Source of the DNA: Blasia pusilla | Lineage: Eukaryota; Marchantiophyta; Marchantiopsida; Blasiales | Length of the DNA stretch: 64,000 nucleotides | Assembly (NCBI GenBank): GCA_050084515.1 | Contig: CM114274.1 | Coordinates: forward strand, 24,490,001-24,554,000 | Direction of reading: 5' to 3' | Part shown: positions 56,953 to 64,000 of the stretch, piece by piece | Layout: each line of letters opens with the position of its first letter | Position numbering within the stretch: the stretch's first letter is position 1 | The notes under the pieces: model-generated | The model's input: the letters and a program-made list of their open reading frames with translations, nothing else | What the model was told of the DNA's origin: nothing | Databases searched by the model: none | Translations under genes and position numbers: made by a program

Positions 56953-57530
56953 AGGATTAATCATGTTAACATAAACTACTTTATTACCATTAGTAATCTA
57001 AAACGAGGGAAAGGATTAATCATGTTAACATAAAATACTTTGGTTGGCTTTTTAAAATAGAAAACATTTTTTCCTGCTAGGTTTGTAATATGTAAAAAAT
57101 TGTATGCAAATCAAGAAGATACTTCCATACCAATAAGATGTCTGTGCAATGCACGGGAAATAAAAAATTATTTGAGAAATTAAAATATAATCCGTGAAGG
57201 AAAGAGATTAATAATGTTGCGCATAAATTTTATTTTATTTCATTGCCTGTAGTATGTGAAATATTTTCTCGTTGCCCAGTTGCCATGTGTCAAGCGGAGA
57301 GGTGGTTATAAATCAAGAAGGCACTCTCCCATAATAATATAAAAAAGTATTTGAAGAGCTAGTGGATAGCCCGTGAATGGAAGAGATTAATGATGCTGCA
57401 CATAAATTCAAAAAAATTTCTTGCTGCCCGTAGCATGGGAAACATTTTCTTTTTGCCCAATTGCCACATGTCAAACATAGAGATATTTGCAAATCAAGAA
57501 AGCACTCTCCCATAATAATAAAGATTATGT
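56953..57530 (+). repeat. AT-rich repeats, about 180-200-bp unit, related to 23.86-24.0 kb
   Basis: AAATCAAGAA(G/A)(G/A)(C/T)ACT starts recur at about 57107, 57311 and 57491. The intervening blocks AGAGATTAAT(A/G)ATG(T/C)TGC, CACATAAATTC and TTGCCACATGTCAA match the copy near 23.9 kb. The 57141 copy carries TGTGCAATGCACGGGAAATA. Confidence 0.55.
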
Positions 57531-58140
57531 ATGTTTTTTTTTCTTGTGTTATTTTGAATAAGGCACTTAAGAAATAGCTCAAATTTTTTCACATAGTTTA
57601 AATCCGAAAATTAAAAAATGTAGCCTCTCTATTTTTTATATTTGAAAAATCGAGGCATTCAATTTCAGGTTGTTTCCCGGCCGGCGGCCAATTTTTGGCA
57701 TATATATTTTCCAATATGAGGATCAATTTCCGAAAAATATGTAACAAGCCTTGTTTTTTCCTCTCTTACCTTCATCTCATTATCTACCTTGCTCCCTTTT
57801 ACCTTGGAGGAAAATCTCACTTACAAAATCTGCATGAAGGAAATCTTCTTACTCCCTATTGTACCTTGAGATGTCCTTGGCAGGAGTTAAACCCGGCCAT
57901 GCCTCTCCATCGGTTGGAAGCCAAGGATCATGCCCCTCGATCTATAATACTTGGAGCTTCTAAGCTCCAAAGTATTCTAAAGGGGATGTAAGTTCTACAA
58001 AACGAAACACACATCAAGTTGACAAGTCAAGAGATGGGACAACATAGTCTGTTTCTGCTTGAGGGTTTATATATTGATCGAGATTACAATACAAGTATCT
58101 CAAATTCGTAGAAGTTTTCCACAATATGATAGATTCAACC
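57531..58140. other. AT-rich DNA between repeats and the hAT remnant
   Basis: The plus-strand frame 57695-57991 has a plausible but unrecognised sequence (CPWQELNPAMPLHRLEAKDH). I see nothing else. Confidence 0.3.
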
Positions 58141-58141
58141 A

Positions 58142-58438
58142 ACATGTCATTGTAGTAAATTACTGGTCCTTCTAAGGCAATCTTCAATACAAAATCTAGA
58201 TGTTTAGCACCTAGTCTTTACGAGTCTTAGTCTTAATGAAATTATGAATTAAGAAAGCCCTCTCACATATAGCAGTGCTAATAGATTGGACCCTTGAAAC
58301 ATTAGTCAAAATAAGGAAGTTAACAAGCTTAAATTGTAAAGTGGGGCTCCAAACCACCATTGCCCATAAATCTCTGAAATTACGATCTTTCCACTTGGTT
58401 CTAGCTATCGCTTCAATGATTGAAAATTCTTGCTTCAC
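58142..58438 (-). pseudogene. hAT transposase C-terminal dimerisation fragment
   Basis: The minus-strand frame contains VQSISTAICERAFLIHNFIK followed by TKTRKD. It continues after stops at about 58211 with LDFVLKIALEGP. This matches the pattern STAxCERxFSxxNxIKTxxR...LxxLMxIxxEGP of hAT-family (ZNF862-like) transposase ends. Only the last part survives, so it is a dead remnant. Confidence 0.6.
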
Positions 58439-58479
58439 TACACCATGTCACGTCTTTTAGGATAGATCGGTGAGATCTA

Positions 58480-59500
58480 GTAGAACGCGTTCGTGAGTAG
58501 TGGAGGACAGGCTCAATACGTTGAGGATGACCTGCTGAGGCCCCGAAAAACTTGAGAGAGCAGGTTTCCCTTTCGTTTCGACTCATTTGGAGCCATATTG
58601 AGAGACTTACTATTTTAGGCAAGTACCATTTTGAGTATATGATTGACTTTCTATTTTTGGTAAGTGGCCCTTGACCTCCTACATCAGGTCAAGAGCCAAG
58701 GAGGTGATTTGGGAGCATATGTTACTATGGAGAGAGCTTGGGAGAGGGGAGGGGTATACCTCAAGAAGAGAGGGCTTGAGAGCTCATTCTCTCTTTGTTG
58801 AACCTCTTGGCATGAAGCGGCGGAGCTATGGTCTTGCTTGCCTTGTGCATGTAATCCAAGCCTCTCATTAGGAGAGTGGATTTGGTTTGACATTGAGAGA
58901 CACATGTGAGAGTGCACACATGTGAGAACTATAGAGTTGTGAGAGAGATTTGATCTTATTTTACAAAGAGAGTGAGTGAGTGAGAGAGCTTCATGGGGGA
59001 GCTGGCTGGTCACTGGCTGGTTTTGCAGGTTGGGGATCGTATTCCCCATTCAGCGGTTCATCGGAGTGCTCACTGGAGCAAGAGCCGCTTACTTGTGATG
59101 TTTCCTTTGCCAATTTTTCGTGTGGAAGAGTGGCATGCGGAAGCGCTGCCCAATTTTTGATAAGGATTGAGTATGGGGGCAGGTTGCCCCATGACGGTGC
59201 TCTCGGGAGCACCATGTAGCTTATTGATTTGTGTTCTCATATGTTTTATATTTTCGTTGGGAGAAATCAGTGCGGAAGCGCTGCCGAATTATGTGTAGGA
59301 GAAAGAGACGTTTGGCTTTACAACAGTCCCTGTCAGTATTTACTGGAATGTTTGATTCCATATATTTTTTGATGCTCTTGTAGGTTGTGAAGTTGTGCTT
59401 GCTGTGCAATAAATGGTGCGCAATTTGGAGTGAGAAAAAATTTATGGACAATCTTGTAAAATTTCCATTGCTAGGAAATTTTTAGGGTTAAATTGTTCAA
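58480..59500. other. No gene recognised
   Basis: Simple GAGAGAGTGAGTGAGTGAGAGAG occurs near 58965. The phrase GTGCGGAAGCGCTGCC occurs twice in near-identical form (about 59133 and 59272). Open frames on both strands at 58980-59220 are not convincing. Confidence 0.3.
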
Positions 59501-59539
59501 ACCCTAAACCAGCCGCCGTGCCGCCGCCGGCCGTCGCTG

Positions 59540-59745
59540 TCATAGTCACCATCAACAGTCAACAGATAAAGGTCACCGTCAATGGTCAACCATCACCATC
59601 ACCATCAATGGTCAACCATCACCATCAACAGTCAACGGTCAATAATCACCGTCAAAGATCAACCGTTAGCGTCAACAATCAATAGTCAACCGTCACTATC
59701 AATGGTCAACCATTACCGTCAATGGTCCACCATCCACCGTCGGCC
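59540..59745. repeat. Imperfect short tandem repeat of GTCAACCATCACCATCAAT type
   Basis: Phrases such as ATGGTCAACCATCACC and ACAGTCAACGGTCAATAATC recur with units of about 15-18 bases for roughly 200 bp. The His-rich frame across it is incidental. Confidence 0.65.
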
Positions 59746-59939
59746 ATTTCCGTCGCCTAGCGATGCTCAGAGCTGCATTTTGATGTTGTCCACCCTTTGG
59801 TGCGTCTTCCACGACCACCGTTGATTCTCGAACTTGTGCCGCCACCACCTACTTTGGTGTGGCTGCCACCGTCATTGCAGTTTCGTCATCAACTAGTCAT
59901 GGCAAGTGACCTCGGGTTATGGTGTTTGAGTATTCATTT

Positions 59940-60200
59940 CATGTCGCTATGTTGGGATTGGTAGCCGCTCGACGAGGATCGAGTACCGTGCCATGACGCC
60001 CGTAGCCGCAACGCACCCGCCGATTGCCGCTCTGTGCCGCATGTGGCCGCACCGCACCGTTTCAATCATGGAGCCGCTCCTTCACTAAGGTGCAGAGCAT
60101 GTGAATTTTTTATTGAGAAGGATATGCCTCTAGGTGCCGTGCCGTTTGTAGCCGTTCCGTGCCGCCCGTGCCGCATCGGACCGCTGGACCTGCACCATAC
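59940..60200. repeat. TGCCGC/AGCCGC-rich low-complexity segment
   Basis: Short phrases such as GTGCCGCATGTGGCCGCACCGC and GTGCCGTGCCGTTTGTAGCCG recur without a fixed period. The segment lies upstream of the gag-like ORF and may be part of the same element. Confidence 0.35.
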
Positions 60201-60800
60201 ATCGAGGAGGTTTGAGCAGCGTCAGTACGAGAGGAGTACAACTTGTTGATTGGAGGAGTTGTCTTCGCAACCAAGTTGGTGTCGAGATTTGCATTTGCCA
60301 AGGAGCGATATTGACATTATTATCGGGTTACCCATTCTGGTCTTATATCCTACACGTGTGAGGGATTTTCGGATATTGGGAAATTATTTGGGATATTGGG
60401 TTTTGTGCTAATGCTAGGAGCATCAATGATGTATGGGTTTAGGGGACAAAGACTTGTGTGGGATGTCCAGAGTTGAGGATGGTTTGTCGTTGCGATGATA
60501 GATCGGTTGATTTGCCGCATCACGCTGCTTGTTGCCGCACAACACACGTCTCTGTGAGAGAGTGTAGATTGAGTACCGCATGTTTAGTTTGAGTGATTGA
60601 GGGATTACTCACGAGATTGAGAGTGATTGTGTGAGAGGGGCACGAGGGCCATCACGGCGTCCTTTCGGGATTTTGAGAGGCGAGGTAGTGGACGTGAGAG
60701 TACCTTTGGAGGATTTACCCGGAGTGGTGCAAGGTTTTGAGGGTCTCCATGTGAGACACCACCTCGATCTCCTTCTATGTCGTCTACAGAAGAGAGTGAC
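60201..60800. other. Possible 5' region of the gag-like element, nothing assigned
   Basis: No recognisable LTR terminus or primer site is found, and no coding frame is convincing. Confidence 0.25.
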
Positions 60801-60849
60801 CGTGTAGAGGAGTGTGTTAGTGATCCACCGTACCAGTTGGGCATACGAG

Positions 60850-61514
60850 ATGGACGACCGGGGTAGAGGACCGTGTAGATTTTTGGATGTTGTAGGCACT
60901 ATAGAGCTACACAACTTCATCGCGGAGTTTAGGAGTTGGTATGACTCACAGCGAGCTAGGAACTCTAGAGAGTTCAACCCGTTTACAGCATGGAACAGTA
61001 TGTTCCAGCATTTGGAGGGGGCACCAATGGACGATTATCATGAGTTCTCCCACAAATATGTCCAGGAGATTGAGGCATGGCGACTCTACTATGACCCACA
61101 CTATGTATCATGGACGGAGCCATTCCGAGATGAGGAGGAGGAGTCAGGAGAGGCTACTTCCTCTTCCACTAGTGATGTTTTAGAAGGGTCACTCGCACTA
61201 GAGCAGTTGCACCATCTAGTCGGGTTCGTCTCACGTTCAACCCCGTGGTTGAGTTCTTTGTTGAGTTGAGGGCGAGCTACTAGGGGGTACGGACGGAGAA
61301 GTTGCGGAGCATCCACGACTTCCTAAGGTGCCCAGGTGAGAGTTTGTGTGAGGCTTACACTCGCTTGTGCCGGTTGATCAACTTCACTCAGGGGGTGATA
61401 GAGGCTCAGGCTATCCAATCATGGTACGCGATGTTGGACTGGACCCTGCGGACACGAGTGCGGGAGGACATGCTCCATGATATCTTGGAAGGACCGATTA
61501 AGAGCCTTGAATGA
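60850..61514 (+). pseudogene. Retrotransposon gag-like ORF, plus-strand copy
   Basis: The frame starts at MDDRGRG (about 60850) and runs to 61269 (AEFRSWYDSQRARNSREFNP, AWNSMFQHLEGAPMDDYHEF). After a one-base shift it resumes as VRTEKLRSIHDFLRCPGESL and CEAYTRLCRLINFTQGVIEA, ending at TGA 61512. The spacing of LRSIxxFxxxPGESLxEAYTRL resembles the Retrotrans_gag domain of plant gypsy elements. No protease or reverse transcriptase follows. Confidence 0.5.
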
Positions 61515-61557
61515 AAGGCGATGGGTCATAGGTGCTTCATCCCATATGATAAGCCAA

Positions 61558-61594
61558 GCCCTTTGAATTAATTGTGCAACTTAATTCAAAGGGC
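61558..61594. repeat. Perfect 14-bp-arm hairpin at the centre of the inverted gag-like pair
   Basis: GCCCTTTGAATTAA (61558-61571) and TTAATTCAAAGGGC (61581-61594) flank a 9-base loop. They sit between the convergent ends of the two gag-like copies. Confidence 0.9.
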
Positions 61595-61759
61595 CCACTC
61601 CCGTGGTACTGGCGCTCGCTGTGGTACTGGTGCTCGCTGTGGTACCTGTGGGGTCACCGTCGCTCGTAGACCCGTCAACTCTCGAGAAAATCCAGCAGTC
61701 ACTACCTGCTCCTCACTCATATGAAGCTCAATATGCTCAGACAACTCAAAGACCACCTT

Positions 61760-62460
61760 CAATGTGGACTTCGCTGTGTGAATCAGCACTGCATCTCGGA
61801 CTCTCCTCTGTAGCCTTGGTCCAAAACCCCATACCAATATTGGACTAACTGCGCCTCAATCACTCCATACGTAGCAATGATCAGCCTCCTCATTCGTGTG
61901 AAGGCCTCTCTCAGACTCTCACCTGATCGTCGCTGAAAATTGTGTAGACTCTTTAGCTTGTCAATACGTACGCCCTGGTTGCTCTTCCCCAACTGTTGGG
62001 GTTGAAGTTGGGTGGCCCTCTACCATGAGAGGTCTCTACTGTGGGGCTGAAGCTTGGTGGCCCTCTACCATGAGAGGTCTCTACCACATCGCCTGTCTCA
62101 CTGCCCTCCTCTCCATCTAGTCTCCGGGCTGATGGTGTGGGTCTCTCTCCTCTCACAATCCCATCATATGCCTCGCGACCATTAGTGAGCACATACCCTA
62201 GAGCCCAATACATCCTACAAGCATCAATCTCTACTAAATATAGTGATCAAAACTCCATGTAGTCATCCATCGGAGGACCCTCCAAATGTTGGAACAACCC
62301 CTTCTAGGCCATGAAAGGGTTGAACCATGTCGGGGTCCGTATCTCTTGGACGTCGCACCACGTGTCAAACTCTTGGATAAAATCATCTAAGTCAATGAAA
62401 CCCAGTGCATCCGAGAAACGACGCATGCCTCGATGGCCCATGTCGTCCATCTACCACCAA
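61760..62460 (-). pseudogene. Retrotransposon gag-like ORF, minus-strand copy
   Basis: From about 62460 on the minus strand it reads MDDMGHRGMRRFSDALGFID, then IRTPTWFNPFMA, TAG, KGLFQHLEGPPMDDYMEF, TGA, and on through a duplicated VETSHGRGPP linker. It then reads VRIDKLKSLHNFQRRSGESL and REAFTRMRRLIIATYGVIEA, ending near 61783. It aligns along its length with the plus-strand copy at 60850-61514. The TAG stands where the other copy has TGG (Trp). Confidence 0.5.
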
Positions 62461-62469
62461 GTGATACTG

Positions 62470-64000
62470 CCTGCGTCTGCAATCTCGTCACCAGACCCGG
62501 TGTCTAGTGATGACGATCCAGCCACGGATGGATGTCAAGGTAGCTCCTCACTGGTAACCCCTCGGTATCTCACACCACTACTACTGCTCGCACTACCCCG
62601 TTCTTTCGAACCCTAGAAGACCGCCGCGATGACAACCCTTTCTCACCCGCTCAAGCACTCAGACTCACTGAGAGTCTCCCTCACTCCTCACTAGCTCACC
62701 TATGCTAACGTCAATCCCATGATGACACATTCGGCCTCACGCACACTCAACACTCGGGCTCACCATGAGCCTCCCAATTGACTCACCTAACCTAGCGACA
62801 CTCTCAGGTCATACATGCAATCCCTACGCGGTAACCGCTGTACATCCACCAACATGCTACACATGAAAAGAATCTACACTCGTCACCATCACTGCACCCA
62901 CCTAGCACCAGCTACTACCCGATACCCAGCACTCTCAATCACACACGACAAGTGCGGGAAAAGGGACTCGAATGGGTAACCTGATCACGCCCTCGAACCT
63001 ACTGCACCATCAACACTCACTCCTCCATGTGGCACATGGCGTCGGACCTCCCGTCAACAGATGCGGACAACCCATCGGCATCATGGGCACTAACACTCTA
63101 GCACTACCACTCCGTCAAGACACTCTCCACCACAACCCTCGCAAATCCCAACCAAGCCCAAAAAATATTACATTATGAAAAATCTGTCCGCCCACCCCGA
63201 GACCTGCCACGTACCCTCAACTCAACCCCGTCCGAATGCAACGTCCACACCAAGGAGGCGCTGACCACGGCGCTTGCAACTACATAAGGGAAAAAAAACC
63301 AAGGGCCAAGGCTTGGCCTGCGTCCCTATGGGAGGCCCTAAATGCGAGGGGGGAAGTAAATGCGGGCGCCATCCGCGCCCTAACGAACCTCCGGCCGCTT
63401 CCGCAACCTGACTTCCAGCCGCCTCGTGACCAGGCCGCCTCATGAACTTTCCCGACATACCTGCTTGCATACACTGGATGCCACACCACGCGCTACTCTT
63501 GGCTGCTATCTCGCATCAATCCGTACCAGAAAAATTTGAGAAAAATGGACAGCGCTTCCGCCCACGGCCCTACAAACAGAAAAATGACCAATACCCGCAA
63601 CACACACATCTCCAGGGGCTCCCGACCAAGGCAACTCGCTTGCCTACTTGCAAACAACGAATTTCCACCAGCCCCCTGATATCTTTCTCATGTTAAAATA
63701 AAGAGTAGTAAAAATGGCACATTCGGCCTAAAACTCCACTCCTCAATCTACATCGGCATATCCAGCCTCTTCCACCCTCCGCTATCAAGGAATCCGGACG
63801 CTATCACCCTAGTCCTATCTCACACACATACAAGAGAGGTGCTCCAATGGCCCAACATGAGAAAGATGGCTTAGGAAAGCCATCTTCCTCTCTTATATAG
63901 GGTTGGGAAGAGCCAAAACCCCTAAAAATAGCCATCCCCTTGGAAACCTGCGCGCACAAGTTACCAGGGGTGGGTGACCTGGTCAACAAGTCACCCAGCT
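62470..64000. other. No gene recognised; small hairpin and TATA-like site near the right edge
   Basis: The segment is C-rich on the plus strand to about 63700, with scattered short frames that I do not trust. At 63863-63886 a perfect hairpin (AAGATGGCTT, 4-base loop, AAGCCATCTT) precedes CTTATATAGGG (63891 on), which could be the promoter of something beyond the window. Confidence 0.3.

Overview
The window reads as nuclear DNA of a land plant. The evidence is spliceosomal introns of about 100-700 bp, a chalcone-synthase-family gene carrying the family's Cys-splitting intron, plant-type TTTAGGG motifs, and LTR retrotransposons primed by initiator tRNA-Met. The polyketide synthase resembles bryophyte, and especially liverwort, family members to my eye; that placement is inference. 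Only two ordinary host genes are convincing. One is a degenerate DEAD-box-like helicase at the left edge (+, to 3446). The other is a complete two-exon type III polyketide synthase (-, 54327-55872) with a TATA box.

Layout: 1-3446 pseudo-helicase; 4970-5350 degenerate telomere-like DNA; 5400-7931 decayed minus-strand ORFs, one resembling a TNP1/En-Spm domain; about 7960-23100 a block that looks like one large uncharacterised element. In that block, arrays built on the palindrome GGAACT-nn-AGTTCC (about 154-bp period on the left, 207-bp on the right, opposite orientation) flank a multi-exon plus-strand gene of unknown function that is broken mainly by TAG codons. 23100-25317 is AT-rich.

25328-51785 is a giant Mutator-like element (MULE) of 26.5 kb. 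It has about 77-bp terminal inverted repeats and a 10-bp direct repeat outside them. It encodes a recognisable but frameshifted MuDR-type transposase with a SWIM finger and zinc knuckle (minus strand, 46530-51476). It holds several arrays rich in AGCCGCC and is interrupted at 27301-40724 by two same-strand Ty3/gypsy chromoviruses (LTR-A, internal A, LTR-A', internal B, LTR-B).

Right of the MULE: a quiet stretch to 54.3 kb, the polyketide synthase gene, a CpG-rich upstream segment, five near-identical 64-bp repeats, AT-rich repeats, a hAT transposase remnant (about 58.2 kb), and a gag-like ORF present as a diverged inverted pair centred on a 14-bp-arm hairpin (60.8-62.5 kb). The last 1.4 kb holds nothing I recognise.

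The observation I rate highest is a shared design. Both giant elements carry an element-specific short motif in their flanking arrays and also inside the introns of their own long gene. All coordinates, splice sites and periods were read by hand; identities are estimates.
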